Positions 1-43,943 of a stretch of DNA of 64,000 bases are shown in pieces. Both the position numbers and the translations under genes were made by a program. The stretch covers positions 14,417,727 through 14,481,726 of the forward strand of contig OZ024856.1 in assembly GCA_964017155.1 (NCBI GenBank). Direction: 5' to 3'. The notes under the pieces are model-generated. The model was not told the DNA's origin, searched no databases, and saw only the letters and a list, made by a program, of their open reading frames with translations. The DNA is from Oasisia sp. SBJ-2009 (lineage: Eukaryota; Annelida; Polychaeta; Sabellida; Siboglinidae). Every line of letters begins with the position of its first letter. Position 1 is the first letter of the stretch.

Positions 1-239
1 GATTATTACATTATCGGTTGTAACAAGTGTGACTGTTCGTGTTGCTGACCGCCGGCTTGTCTGACTTCGTCCCCGGAGATTTTCTATTTCCTTCTTCTGT
101 CAGTATTTCCTCCCAAACCTCCAGGACTGTAGCGATCAAAGCATATGCAAATTATACGTAATGGTAATACCAGTAATTAAACATGTGTGTCCACGCGTTC
201 ACAGTCGCACATGTGTTCTACGTGGATAATTATATACAT

Positions 240-306
240 CATAGACGAATACATACATAACATACCCCCCCCCGCACGCACACACACGCACGCACGCACA
301 CACAAT
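240..306. repeat. CA/GCAC microsatellite
   Basis: A C-run is followed by imperfect CA and CGCA dinucleotide/tetranucleotide repeats. Simple sequence with no coding signal. The rest of 1-560 shows nothing recognisable. Confidence 0.85.
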
Positions 307-569
307 TGCATTTGAAGTGAGACGGACTGAGAGGATGAAAAAGCTGATATGAAGAATTAACACTACTTTGTTATTTTGTTTAAAAAAAACTTAGATTACA
401 CTTAATTGTGCGTATATTATTTATATTTTCCATATGTCAAACAACATCAAATCTTTACAAAGTGATTCGTACTTGTTCTCAATAATTTGCCTACTTCTGC
501 AGTGATCGTAGAATAGTTGCTTTGACTTCTTCCATTAAATGACCTCGGTCAACTTGCTGACCATTATTG

Positions 570-785
570 TCGTTTTTTTAAGAGTTGTCCTCTATAATTA
601 TTGAGTCCACATGTTACACATTTATTCCCTGTGTAGGATATTTTACTTCCCCTGGCATAGACACCAGATAGAAGGGACCACCGGCTTTTAGTGTCTCTTC
701 CGAAAGACACATGCAAATGTGGGGTTACGAAATTGCGTAAGCTTCGAAACAGCGGCAGGTGGGATTGAACCACTTTTTCTCTTAG
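570..785 (-). mobile_element. SINE-like dispersed repeat (probable)
   Basis: On the - strand there is a tRNA B-box-like string, GGTTCAATCCC (about 775-765), followed by roughly 190 bp ending in an A-rich tail (TTAAAAAAACG). B-box plus A-rich tail is the usual look of a tRNA-derived SINE. No clear A box was identified. A 69-codon open frame crosses it but is not thought to be a gene. Identification rests on layout only. Confidence 0.35.
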
Positions 786-1102
786 TAGCTATTTAACATT
801 AAACAAAGAGCAAACTGTGTCATCCTTCCTCCTATCACCCCATGCAGTGGCATGCACTCATACATTATAACTATACTCATCTGTTCAACCGTAGCTTTTA
901 TTCTTCACAGGTTGTCGTCAAGTTGTGCTTCTAGACGGAAAACACCGACATTGCTGTGCGCCGTTGGTAAACGTCGGTGCCGTTTGTGACGTCATTCTTA
1001 TCATTCTTATTCATATCTTTACGCCGTTTAGGCTAATGACGTCATGACTTGATTGATTGAATGATTGATTGATTGATCCATTTATTGATCGTTTGGTTTA
1101 TA

Positions 1103-1104
1103 CA

Positions 1105-1193
<89 letters not shown>
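1103..1193. repeat. (GCAC)n-(CA)n microsatellite
   Basis: A run of CGCA tetranucleotides passes directly into a CA dinucleotide run. Flanking DNA (790-1100 and 1200-2080) holds only short chance frames and scattered GT/CA tracts. Confidence 0.95.
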
Positions 1194-1195
<2 letters not shown>

Positions 1196-1739
1196 CATTC
1201 CACGGCTAGACTTCCGCGCAAGGGCTTTTGAAATATAGATCCCCAAGTTTGTCAAAGGTATGTTGGAAAACTTGGGTAGTCAATATTTCAAAAGATAGTG
1301 TAGATTTTTTTAAATGTACAAACCATCGTGTTCTGTGTATGTATGTACAACATGTCAGCCCGATACATGCAAAACTGGCGGAAATACGGGTCCACAGCAT
1401 GCATACAGAGAAACGTAATTATTATTATTTATCATTCCTGCTTACACACATGCGTGCGTATGTGCAAGAATGCCTGCGCGTGTGTATGCGTGTGTTCGAT
1501 TGTGCATGTTTGAATGCGCACGTGCTTTCGTGAATGGGTGAATGTGTGTGCGCGCGCGCGCTTTCAAAAGCTGACCATTCTATCATGTGTTAAAACATGA
1601 AAGGCATTCACGCGCGCCATGAGCGCTCTGGCGAAACCATTGGTAATTATAATATACAGAGTCAAAATTGCAATTCAGGATTCGTCGTTTGTCGGGTTCG
1701 TAGTGTGGATGTTTATTGAAGGTGGGCACCAAAACCTCC

Positions 1740-1890
1740 AATTGCGTCATCCCGAGACTTTCAACTTCTTCCCGTCGAAGTTCACCAAAACCTTCAACTG
1801 CACCATTCCGATACATTCAACTGGTTCCCATCGAAGTTCACCAAAACTCCAACTGCATCATCCCGAGACATTCAACTGGTTCCGTCCAGG
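1740..1890. repeat. short imperfect direct repeat
   Basis: The phrase 'catcccgagac.ttcaact' and 'cgaagttcaccaaaac' recur two to three times at about 50-60 bp spacing. This looks like a small decayed tandem repeat. Confidence 0.5.
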
Positions 1891-2082
1891 TCCCACAACT
1901 GCACCACATTGCACGTTGATTCTTCAACCAACACGCGTACGTCACTGAAATGTGATTGTTCTCACCTTATCTGGGGTTGGCACACTTAAATCATTGTAAC
2001 CTCAATTTATACGGACATAAGTACAAAAGTGAGTGTGGCAGAAAACGTCGAAACCAATAAAAACCCTGGTAATATTCGTCAA

Positions 2083-2083
2083 A

Positions 2084-2143
<60 letters not shown>
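2083..2143. repeat. (GT)n microsatellite
   Basis: About 30 uninterrupted GT dinucleotides. They produce cysteine/valine open frames on both strands that are artefacts. 2144-2659 shows nothing else. Confidence 0.97.
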
Positions 2144-2659
2144 ACGTGCGAGCTTGATGCATGTGTGCGTGTGTGCGTGCATACATGTGTTATGTTATAC
2201 AGGTATACTAGCTATATTTAACTATGTCCATGCAGGCTTTTGTTGGTTATGTGTGTTAAATGCGCATGTCTGTACATGTCCACAGCAAACAGACAATAAT
2301 ACGTTGAGTGGTAGGCCTACCACGTTGATTAGAAGTGGTTGGGTTATGTCGTAAAATATATAGCGTGTTATAGCCACGTTCCCAATAAACGTAGGATTAG
2401 ACCACGTTGCTGGGAAGTGATTTTAGTTATAGGGCCTACGTTCTGCCCTGCGTGCGTGTGTGAGTGCGTGCGCTGGTAGTAAGTCTTCGTGCAAGGCTCT
2501 CAAAACTACACCTTAAAACAAGTGATACATGTATTGATACATCACAAAAAAAACATAAATTTTAACCCCTTTTTATGTTGAGGTTCACCAAATTCCACCC
2601 AGAGCTGGACCTTTTCTTAAAATGTTGGGTCTTATCCTACCATCATTTACCGTTGTAGG

Positions 2660-3570
<911 letters not shown>

Positions 3571-4700
3571 ATATCATGGTTAAAAGTATTATTGTATTCC
3601 CAAAATAAGGTATATATAATCGAGTATATATAATTCGAATTTTTAATACACAGCACTATTGTAACAGAAGGGTCTTTATTGGACGTAGGATTGCACACTT
3701 CTGCATGGCTTTGAAAATAATACTCTTCGATCACCCCCACCCCTGTGGCCAACCGGGGGCTAGTGCATGCATGGCACCATTTATCCTTTACCAACACTAC
3801 CTGGCTGTTCCATTCAGTGCTCTGACCCACCTTAATTTTAGGTTCCTGATTGTAAATAAGAAAATAGTCATACATCTGAAGCAGAATCAAGGAATGTCGG
3901 ACTTTTTGGATTTAAGGGAAACCGTAAAAACAACAAACCGCAAAAATATATAGTTTATAAAATTGTCCACTTAAAAATTAGGGCAGTTGATTTTCAAAAG
4001 CTTACACCTGAGTCAGGACAATTAATACTAATACTAATAATAATATATTATATATATTTATAAAAAAATAATTACGTAATATATATCACAATACCCACTG
4101 TGATAAATTAATGTATATACATATATGTATGTATTATATGTAATAAATAATTTAGTAACAAAGTTCATGTGAAATATAAAAGAAATGTGTCTTCAGTCGA
4201 CGTTTGAAGCTGGCGAGAGTCTCAAATTTGGTTTTGTTCACCTCAAAGTCAAACAGTTTTATGTAAAACTTAGAGGATTACTTATAAGTTATACCTCTTA
4301 GTCTTAGAACAATGAGTTTTCCACACCACGTACACAACTGATATGTGATCGAATGATTAATTCCACATACACAGAGGCTGTTAGCTAAACTAAACAGTAC
4401 ACTGAACAAGGGGCAATTCTCACATCTCAGGAGGCTACTGGGACGGGGGCTAGAGACGCGGGGAAGCCCTAGGCGGAGATGCACGTTACATTATGTATAG
4501 ACTATAGAGCCTACAATAATTTTTAAGTACTTAAATTATGTCTTAATAGTTGCTGGTGAAAGTAGCATAGCAAGCGAATCGCTTATTAAAAAGAAATATA
4601 TATGATTTAGCTTCATAACAAATTATGTTATTTCACCATTTACTTATAGTATTAACTTTTATCATTAAAAGCTAACCCTTTTCCTACGACAAGCACTTCA
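3571..4700. other. AT-rich intergenic DNA, no gene seen
   Basis: AT-rich sequence with TATA-type tracts around 4020-4150. Small open frames on both strands look like chance. Nothing supportable was identified before the promoter of the B56 gene. Confidence 0.5.
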
Positions 4701-4708
4701 CTTGCTTA

Positions 4709-4838
4709 GTCATGTGACCAATGTGACACGTGATTGGCAATGGCCAATGATTGCCCTTGTTTAGTGTTGAAGTAGGCTCGAATATCAAGGTGAAAACGTA
4801 TCGTTCCATGTTTTTAAAAGGGTACAATTACCCAAGAA
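4709..4838 (+). promoter_or_regulatory. PPP2R5D: probable TATA-less promoter of the B56 gene
   Basis: Three CCAAT boxes (4718-4722, inverted 4733-4737, 4744-4748) flank a perfect E-box CACGTG (4727-4732). A related CATGTG lies at 4711-4716. All are within 40 bp and 90-130 bp upstream of the predicted start codon. Clustered CCAAT boxes (NF-Y sites) are typical of housekeeping promoters. No TATA box is placed suitably. The transcription start is not determined. Confidence 0.55.

Positions 4839-4864
<26 letters not shown>
4808..4864 (+). promoter_or_regulatory. possible overlapping uORF
   Basis: An ATG at 4808, 31 nt before the B56 start, opens a frame that runs across the main ATG in the +1 frame and stops at TAA 4862-4864, one base before the exon 1 donor. 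It matters only if transcription starts upstream of it. Confidence 0.4.
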
Positions 4865-35166
<30,302 letters not shown>

Positions 35167-36196
35167 GTCAACAAACACGACGGCCGACTGGCTGAACGCG
35201 TCGCCCGGCCGCGCGGCCGTTCAGCCGCTGACGACATCGTCCACTCGTGACTCGTTCAGCAGCGGATGTACTGGCGGATGTACGCACCTACGTATGGGAC
35301 ACCAGGGGGCAGCACTGGCGCCATGCCCCAGCGGCCCTTGCCTGTCTGTTCCTCAGTCATCAACAACATTCAAGTCGGTTATCTTCATTGACGTTCTCGA
35401 TCGATCAGCGTTCCGACTACTGCCTCCGTGCAGTGCTTGCATTACACACAAGGTGGCGCTGCGTCATGTCAATCCACATGTGACGTCTGATTGGACGGTG
35501 TTTGCAGGGACTGCCTTTGAAAAACCTTGTTAACTTCCTCCGTTGGTGACAATATATCGACCACCGTCACCGACAAACGTCTTCGTCTGTCACACATATC
35601 AGTTTGACGCTGACACGATGACAGGTGATCTGGTGTCACGTGACACCTGTCACACCTGTCAGTCCCAGGGATGACACTTGACAGGTTGTGTTGTTCTCGG
35701 ATGTGTACACGTGGATGTCGCCCTGCGTACGAGGGCATTGTATTCTTGTTGCTCTAATGTTGTCTACGCGTACGCGAATGTCCGCCGCCGCTACACAGGC
35801 GTACACGTCTCGGTGGCAAGTGCACAAAAACTGTACAACATGTACATGTATCTGTACATTGGTTGTACACCATGTGTACACACAGTGGTTGTGTGTCAGC
35901 CTGTACACCCCAGGGCCCGGGCACCAGTGAGAAGTGACATTCGACTAGTTGATCATTGTCTGTTGCTGTATAGTATCACACCTTGTGTCTGCCTGTGGCA
36001 GTACAACGTGTGCACCAAGTACCTTATGGAGCGGATAGACGCAGGCTGCAGGGAATCCACAGTTCTATTTATAGCGCCGGCCCATCAGTCGGTGTCATTG
36101 TTACGCTAACTACATGCATGCCTGATTCATCCATGCCATGGTGATGCTAGGCTTAGCCCATCCAATTTTCATGGTGTTTTTATTGAGCATCTGATC

Positions 36197-36346
36197 TTGC
36201 AGATAGCCCTGGGAGAGGTGATAGGGTAGAGCGGGACAGATAGCCCTGGGAGAGGTGATAGGGTAGAGCGGGACAGATAGCCCTGGGAGAGGTGATAGGG
36301 TAGAGCGGGACAGATAGCCCTGGGAGAGGTGATAGGGTAGAGCGGG
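36197..36346. repeat. 37-bp tandem repeat, 4 copies
   Basis: Unit CAGATAGCCCTGGGAGAGGT followed by GATAGGGTAGAGCGGGA, almost perfect, in the probable B56 3'UTR. Confidence 0.95.
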
Positions 36347-37793
36347 GACTGTCGGTAAGGCACACATCTCGGTGATGTCACATCAAGGATTTCGATAATT
36401 TTGGCCGTATTCAGAACGTATACGAATTTCATTTAAATGTAGAAGTTGTGATAGACATGTTTTCTTGGATTTCTCACACACGTATAAACTTCAGTGACAA
36501 ATGTGAGCAGTCGGCGAGAAATCCACCAGGGGGATGTCTAGGGGGTGCCACATGTTTGTTTGACGTAGGTATATTTTACATACTGGAACACGACACAAGA
36601 TGGCAATAGGAATGCTAATGATTAATCAACGACAAATGTAATGTAGAGTTAAACATAAATTAAAATCAAACCATGCGAGTGAAACTGAGTGCCTGCATTT
36701 GGTAGTACACTGTATACTCGATATGGAATATTTCTCTTTAATGCAAGGAAAGTTGTCGTAGCTAAGGACACATGCTTTAAAGTTGCCGGTTTCATAGTTA
36801 ATGTTATGTTTAATGCAGGACTACGATGACTGAAGATGTTAAAAATGGATGTTAAAACGATACGATGGAGCACTTCCGGTGGACACCTTTTAGATAATAC
36901 GTGCACTGATCCGACGTTAGGGCAACCTGTTTATCTGAAATGAAATTGTTTTGAGATTGTTTCAAGTTTGTTGTTATTGACGTGGGAGGGGGAGGGGGGA
37001 GGGTGGCCTTAGCCAAAGCTTTTGTTTGATGTATGATAAATATAATATGATAGCTATAACGTAGCAGGTGCACATACATATGCATGTAAACGAAAACAAA
37101 ATGTGGACGTGCGTGTATGTACCATAATGCAGAAATATAAATATATATATACACACGCGTAGACTTTCACAAAAGTTCCACTTCTAACCTCCACTGTTGA
37201 GCACTGATCTATGTATGTTAATGAACTCTAAGTCTGACCGGTCGTTGTGTGGCTCAGATAGTCATTTGAATGTCTTTATAGTTTGCTGCTGTTTCCGGCT
37301 CGCGTCATTTGTAGCGATTCAATTGCTGGTTACGTTAGTGGGTGGGTGAGGGGGGGACACATTCAGCCTAACTGTTAACTTATCCACTTCTCAGTCGATA
37401 GTTTCTCACAGGTAAGTAAATTAATTAAGATATACCGCATGGCCGACTCTGGGTGACGAGATAAGTTTATTCGATATGGATATTTAGACTGTTAAACGAA
37501 ACGTAATCGACCAGCCACCTACCCACCCGGAAGATATTCCACTCCTCGGACCGGTTGCCTGGTGCTGCCGTCTGGTGGTTTCGGTGAGAGTTGGTGGTTG
37601 ACATGGGTTACTAACTGTGTGTGGGTTGTGGTGTTATGTAGTGGCCACTGGTGTCTAGGAGTGTACACTGTGTCTGTACGCTGTGTCTGTGAGTGTCTCA
37701 GGTCCACTTGCCTACGGATGCTGGTCCAGCACAGTCTCGCCACTCGTATCAAGTTTGTTCTTGTGACCGATTTTAAACAGCATGCAAACGAGA

Positions 37794-37799
37794 AATAAA
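37794..37799 (+). terminator. candidate polyadenylation signal for the B56 gene
   Basis: AATAAA followed by T- and GT-rich sequence (TTTTGATGTGTGTTCTTG) about 20 nt downstream, as expected of a poly(A) site. Other AATAAA motifs exist (for example near 37948), so the choice is tentative. Confidence 0.4.
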
Positions 37800-38550
37800 T
37801 CTACCTTGTGAGATTTTGATGTGTGTTCTTGCCGAGTCTTGTGTACGTTAGTGAGTAGCCGACTAGAAACTTGTTACTTGTCAGGCAATGATTCATGTAG
37901 GACAATGACAAAGTTGTTTGGTAAACAACTCGGCTAGAGTTTGTTTATAATAAATATATATATATTTGCTGCATACCATTCCATTAGACAAGATCTACAA
38001 CCTGGAAAAAACAGTGTTCTTAAAATTACTAAAATTATTTTATGTGCAAATAATTACACATATTTCTCATTATACTACATGTATACTAACACTAACAGTT
38101 AACTACATTAACACATTATCCAGTATCGTACAATGCAAGTTTTTTAAGCAGACTATCATGGGTTTGCTTAAAACAGCTGCCTGCATAACTCGGCAAAAAC
38201 AAGCTAATTAACCTGCCTTAGAGGAAAATGTGTTATTATAAAACAGTTAATTCTTTTATTGTATGACGATCCTCATCTAGTTTTGTATGCATCAAACTGA
38301 AATGTTGCGTATGATCTAGTGGGCCCATAGATTTATACATTAAAAATTGGTCATGGGGATTGGAGGGTTCAGTATATTAAAAGGCTGTTCCAACTGCTGA
38401 CACAGGAGTAGAACTATCAGCAGATGTATGAAACAAATTTCATACTTTTTCTGGGACATGGCAGTAATGCAATGTAACACAATTTTCAAGCATTTGATTG
38501 CGGGAGACTGCCTTCTTTCCCAAAGCATCACTGGTTAACTCGGCCAGTAA

Positions 38551-38559
<9 letters not shown>

Positions 38560-38597
<38 letters not shown>
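38560..38597. repeat. (AT)n microsatellite
   Basis: About 18 AT dinucleotides in the intergenic region. 37820-39200 otherwise shows nothing firm. Confidence 0.95.
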
Positions 38598-38599
<2 letters not shown>

Positions 38600-39214
38600 T
38601 GACTTAGGTATATTATGTATACAGTTACATATATTATGTATATAGTTTTATACGAGGTAGTAACATTAGATTTATTTATATTACACGCAGACAACCTCAG
38701 TAGTTCCAAATCTAGGGCCTATCTCATTCATACAGGTGACAGATATTTGCAATGAAAATATTGTGGTATCTGTGATCACCCAAGACACAATACTAGTGCC
38801 CCAGTGGATTGTACGACTCATGCTGAGTCAGACACGTTACATGAGCAGTGATAGCTTCCAGGAAGATTGCCGTATTCATTCATGAACACAAAAGTGAGAC
38901 AAGAAAATAACGGCTACGGGACTATGTTGAAAGAAATAAGCAAAGATGCTGAAAGTGGAAGATACATTAAGGTTGCATAACTTGCATTGTAACAAAACAT
39001 TTGGTATCAGAATTAATATGACTGCTATCCAGGCCCGTTGCTAGAACTCTATTTTTGTTGGCCATCTTGTTGAAAAGATGAATACCTTGGAAATATTGTT
39101 TTCAAGCAAAAACTGTCAAACTGTTAAATCACTCGTGGATGACTTTGGAAATATCTACAATTATACATCTACATTTAAAATGTTTCATGATCAATCATTG
39201 ATCTTATCTTGCAG

Positions 39215-39275
39215 AACAAAGCACTACATCAATAACATGGAAATGGGACAGATGTCGATGTCTTCCTTCAAATGA
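39215..39275 (+). CDS. candidate alternative terminal exon (weak)
   Basis: A good acceptor (ATCTTATCTTGCAG) is followed by a short frame ending TKHYINNMEMGQMSMSSFK and stop. GC-richer sequence and an AATAAA at 39717-39722 follow, as for a terminal exon with 3'UTR. Its entry phase (two bases needed) matches the donors of B56 exons 12 and 13. It could be an alternative end of that gene, part of an unseen + strand gene, or chance. No homology is recognised. Confidence 0.2.
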
Positions 39276-41600
39276 TGCTCACGCGCGAATCCGACAAAAA
39301 CACGACGGGGCAGCAGAGGGCGACACTGCAATGGTGGTGCATTGTGGGATTGCTGCAGATGGACGGTGTTTGAAAGTGGTCGTTTGTTTTATGCATGTAC
39401 AAACCAACGTTCCCGACCGTCTCAATACGAACTAACGGAGCGGGGAATAATCATCGTTAGCACTGTAAATAAATACACACGATATAATTTTGATATTTGC
39501 ACGCATTATGTACAATTCTGATGTCCAGATAAGCATTGCGGCGGCGTAGCGTCGTCTCGGTTCTGTGTTAATTAATTGAATCCTACATTGTAGTGTGATC
39601 AGTGTGAAGCTGGCAGCTGTATGAACTGGTGCGTGTTTGGGTGTGTGATGTGACATGATGTGTGTGACGCGTGCTTGCGATTTACACTGCAGATGTTCTT
39701 AGGAAATATAAAAGAAAATAAATTGTACACTTGGCAGAAAAGGCAAGTGAAGCGGATGTGTACTTTCCACTAATTTCTGGGTTATTTTTGTCGGCTTCGT
39801 TTACTCTCGTAATAAAACTGAACCTAGGAATAACACCAACCAAAAGTTACACAAGTAAGTGTTTCGGACCAAGATGACACGTACTTGTGTCATTCCTAAA
39901 TGACAGGTTTCGCAATGATAAAACAACTGCATCAAATATTTTAAGACTTGAAATAGTCCCAAAGATATTTCATGTCTGGTATTAAATGACATATTTTTGT
40001 TGTTTTGACAGTGAAAAGACCATGACCAGTATGTAATGTCAAATGAAAACTTTTAAACTACAAATTTTGTATTTTCAACATTCAAACTGCTATCTATATC
40101 TCTAGAAATACTATAGTTATAGGTAAATCTGAGGTAACATTTTCATTCTTAATATACTATTCATATATGTAATAAAAAAAAAGCGAATAGGATTTGATTT
40201 TGGCATGGTGGACAACATCATCACTTGTGTTGTAACATGACGTGGTTTTGGGTAATATTTAATCACTTATCTGCAGACACAAAATAAAGCAATTTATAGA
40301 TGGAGATAATTTAGCAGAGTGTGTAACTGATTGATTTTAGGACCTACCATTAATGTCCTAATTGAAACCATAAACAGGGATTTGTGGACGCTTGCGTCAT
40401 ATCATAATACAATGACGCACATGTGAGTAAACCAATAGTAATGACTGACATTACACGCCTTGACGGGGGGCAATGTGTATAGATGAAATGAGGCTCTGAC
40501 ATTCACGGTGTGGATTTATATACCGTGGACGATGGGTTAGACTAGTCTTGCTTAACCGACTGTCAGTCGGCTGCGGAACTACACCGAGAAGACAGTCTGG
40601 TTATTTAGTCGGCCTTTGTTTGTTGATCTATACAATGCTGCCACCTCACGGACACTGCCGTAATTTATATTTTTATAAACAACTGCAAATTTGTATTTAT
40701 TTTGTGTTAATATAAGTTTAATTTTTATAATACAGCATTATTTGATAAAAAGGTATCCTTATTTAATTTGTGTTATTCGTGTGGGGCTAGATAATGCTGC
40801 TACCTCACGGATACTGGTTAATCTTGCCGATACTGGTTAATCTTGCCATAATTCTTATTTTATAAACGGCGGTAAATTTGAATTTTTACTTATTTTAGTG
40901 TTATTTTGAATACTTTTCATAGGATATCATTATCTTATAAAAGTATATTGTTATTTTAATTTCCTAGTTGGCCTGAGAACCAATCAGCGTCTCTACCCTA
41001 ATCTGGGGTAAGGCCGCCCTGGCGGGTCGAAAATGCAGAACGTCTCTGTGAGGGGCTTAAAAGTGCTCCCACCTCACGGAGCCTGGGTAACTGAGGCTAG
41101 GGTCAGACTAGATGAACAACAAAGAACACGGAAGTTACACGATGTCATTCTGCATTTACTTGGCAGATAGGATGCAATAGAGACGCGACAAACATCTGTA
41201 CAAATACATACAACCAAAATCATTGTGACACACCCTACCCTCACATCCCACCCCCCACCCACCCCATAGGCTCATTGCTACACCCTCCCCAAGCATGACC
41301 AACATTTGGCGCTTGACGTTTGTACATAAAAGACACGTTCGCCATCAGACTGTGTGGCCAGCTGCAATGTTAAACATAGATAATGCACGTCGGACGATAC
41401 CTGAACAACACGCAACATAAATAACAATCACATAATCAATTGCAATATATTACTAAACTGATCGTTTGATATTGAAAGCAATGATTTACGCACCGCATGG
41501 TGCATCTCTATCAATGATTGACACATGGTGCAACGTTATCACGCAACAAGTAGCTCCATCTACATCAGTGTAGATGAACTGCAAGTTTCACTTAAAATGT
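39276..41600. other. intergenic region between the convergent genes
   Basis: Mostly AT-rich. Holds an AATAAA at 39717-39722 (+ strand) and a diverged direct duplication at 40636-40935. No further gene was seen. Confidence 0.5.
40636..40935. repeat. diverged direct duplication, about 165 bp
   Basis: AATGCTGCCACCTCACGGACACTG ... TTATAAAC..C..TAAATTTG occurs at 40636 and again at 40793. A third short piece (GCTCCCACCTCACGGAGCCTGG) lies at 41065. Confidence 0.7.
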
Positions 41601-41624
41601 GGTTGTTAATTTTACTGTGGCCAT

Positions 41625-41630
41625 TTTATT
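41625..41630 (-). terminator. candidate polyadenylation signal for MRCK
   Basis: AATAAA on the - strand (TTTATT on +). One of several possible signals; chosen because it is the first clear one downstream of the stop in this AT-rich stretch. Confidence 0.3.
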
Positions 41631-42938
41631 ATTCATAGCCATCTTTATATTCATGATAATATATATGACATTACAAATGCCAGTTTGTTAGACATTGATT
41701 TGATTCTGAACTTCAAACAGCTCGCGCTGTAACTAAAACATCCCCAATGAACTGTGATGTAAAGAAATCGGTAATTTACATACACCACCAACATTTTCCC
41801 ACAAAAGCAATAGTGCTTTGTAGTTTAACAATGTGCGATAACACCTTAGGTCTGACAACTCAGACATAAGTCAACATTTGTTGGCACCATTACAACAGAC
41901 TTAAAAGCTGGACAACAAGTGACGGGAGATTGGCACTGTTCAGATTCTTTCAATGACACATTGCCAACTGTACTCATTAGAAATACACCTAACATGCAGG
42001 AGTAATATGCAATATTACAATCAATTACCTTCAACAAATCAAAGCTGAATTTGACAAAGCCACATCTGGTCAGCAAGGGAACAATTTGTTAGTCATTCAT
42101 TACATTTTGAATGTGTGCATGTATGTGTGTATGTGAGTGAGTGTGTGCAATGTATTTGTAACAAATCTGCACAGAATGTACAAAATAGTGTAGAAATGTA
42201 CATGTTAAGTTACGTATAGATACACATGTATAAATTCAATTAGAAAAACGAGCACTTGATGAAACGTTCCGCCCCCACTTGGAGCAATCACATCGCAGAA
42301 ACATTCGACAGTTGTAGCCTCGACAGACCTTGTCAGTATCATTGCAGAACCAACACTGCACGCTGTGTCAACTCACTAATTCACTTTCTACTACAAACTT
42401 CCACATGCAATTATTCGCCGACTTCTTCAAGCTTCTAAGATTCTGTGACAGTAGGAAAATAACAAGGTAACACAGTAAAGCAAACTATCTTGGGCGTCTC
42501 CAGTAGTTACTCCCGGCAGTGTGGGTGTTTATGGCACACTATGTCTGCCACAGTGTTGTGTTGTACTCCAGGCTGCTCTGAGCGGTGTCGACAGAACCTA
42601 CGCTACTGCCTACTAGACAGGTGTATAAAAACAAACACGTGTACGTGCGTGTGTGTGTGCACACACGCACGCACGCACACGTCGACACATAAATATCACA
42701 ATAGATCTACTTGCTGTCGCGACGTAACCTTGGATGTGTGCGTATTTACATGCGATGACGAGGGAGACTGAGAGAGAGCGAGCGACACCCTTTACTATCT
42801 GTTGACACGTAAGAAGATATGACATGACTGCGCGATCTACATCTGTCACACGGCAGTAACTGAAAGAATATTTCCAACATTGTGCCAAGAAGTCTCGCTC
42901 ACATTCTATTGCTACAGATTCTGATCAATGTGCTTGCC

Positions 42939-43022
42939 ACGTCTGCCCTGTGGCCTGACACATCTGCCCTGTGGCCCGACACGTCTGCCCTGTGGCCCAA
43001 CAAGTCTGCCCTGTGGCCTGAC
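42939..43022. repeat. 21-bp tandem repeat, 4 copies
   Basis: Unit ACRTCTGCCCTGTGGCCYGAC in the probable MRCK 3'UTR. Confidence 0.93.
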
Positions 43023-43639
43023 TGCCGCCACTTTGGTTAATCCCACTACTGAAAGATTCTACAACTAGTTTAGTTCCTACCTCATAAACTGTACATGCGT
43101 ATGTCTAACTGCCAATCCGACTGCGAGCGTGTGTACCCCATGACAGGCGCTGGATCAATTGACACAAACCCTCGCTCTTTGTAAGGAATCAAACACTGAC
43201 ACAAGGCATTGCAGGAGGGTAAATAAACCCCCTCGCATACCCTCACACCTCTGCCCTGCTTGCCCTACGTAACTGTCCTGATCAACATGACAAGACAACT
43301 TGTCGGCTTCCCCACACAGATGCAGTCTGTGAATAAAATTATCCTAACTCGTGCAACTTTGCCGTAACAGCGGGCCAGGCTACCCTGGAGTTAGTGCCCC
43401 AGACATTCTACTAACAACTTGATATTTACAGTCCTTCGCCACACAGTGCACTGCCATCTAGTGGCACAATCTGATCGCACCACTTGTTACGTGCTAAGCG
43501 TTAGTGACAGAGCCATGTGCATCCCTGCTAGGGCCCACACCTCCAGTGAATGCCTGCGTCGTGACGACAGTAGTTTCCCGAGGGATGGCGTGGGTGTATG
43601 TGTACGGTGGCAGTGTCAGGTGAAATAGGCCGCCTGTGA

Positions 43640-43830
43640 GTGTGACAGCATCTAACACACATTGTCCTGTGTTACTCGTGGCGCTGTGACAGCATCTAAC
43701 ACACACTGTCCTGTGTGTTACTCGTGGGGCTGTGACAGCATCTAACACACACTGTCCTGTGTGTTACTCGTGGCGCTGTGACAGCATCTAACACACACTG
43801 TCCTGTGTGTTACTTGTGGTGCTGTGACAG
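43640..43830. repeat. 46-bp tandem repeat carrying the MRCK stop codon, 4 copies
   Basis: On the - strand each unit reads CACAGCGCCACGAGTAACAC then ACAGGACAGTGTGTGTTAGA and TGCTGT. The copy nearest the exon encodes the last residues [12 protein letters not shown] and the TAG at 43790-43788. The three downstream copies repeat that coding tail and stop (TAG at 43744, 43698 and 43653) in the 3'UTR. Confidence 0.93.
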
Positions 43831-43943
43831 CCGGCCTGGTCATCCACCATGCTGTGTCGGTTGGAGGAGGGCGGGGTGGAGCTCATCTCACTGCTAGTGG
43901 TGGACTGTGTCGACGGGAACCGATTCAACATCTCCGTTGCACC
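43788..43943 (-). CDS. MRCK: MRCK terminal exon
   Basis: Residues 697-747 and [54 protein letters not shown]. Ser/Thr-rich tail, phase 0, acceptor GCTGCAG. The last twelve residues and stop belong to a 46-bp tandem repeat. Tail sequence is not conserved, so it is placed by frame and splice sites. Confidence 0.8.
   Translation of the reverse strand, partial: GATEMLNRFPSTQSTTSSEMSSTPPSSNRHSMVDDQAGCHSTTSNTQDSVC

Larger units (their letters stand above)
35167..37820 (+). other. PPP2R5D: probable 3'UTR of the B56 gene
   Basis: GC-rich for about 900 bp after the stop, then mixed. It contains a four-copy 37-bp repeat (36200-36350). The extent is inferred from an AATAAA at 37794-37799. No coding exon was identified. 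Confidence 0.5.
41601..43787 (-). other. MRCK: probable 3'UTR of the MRCK gene
   Basis: About 2.2 kb downstream of the MRCK stop without a coding exon. The end is guessed from AATAAA (- strand) at 41630-41625. It holds a 21-bp repeat (42939-43022) and the downstream three copies of the stop-codon array. Confidence 0.4.

Noticed and set aside
38686..38734. Possible 45-nt exon between ACGCAG and GTGACA
   Set aside because: Phase does not join the candidate exon at 39215 and the peptide is unrecognised; chance AG..GT pair.
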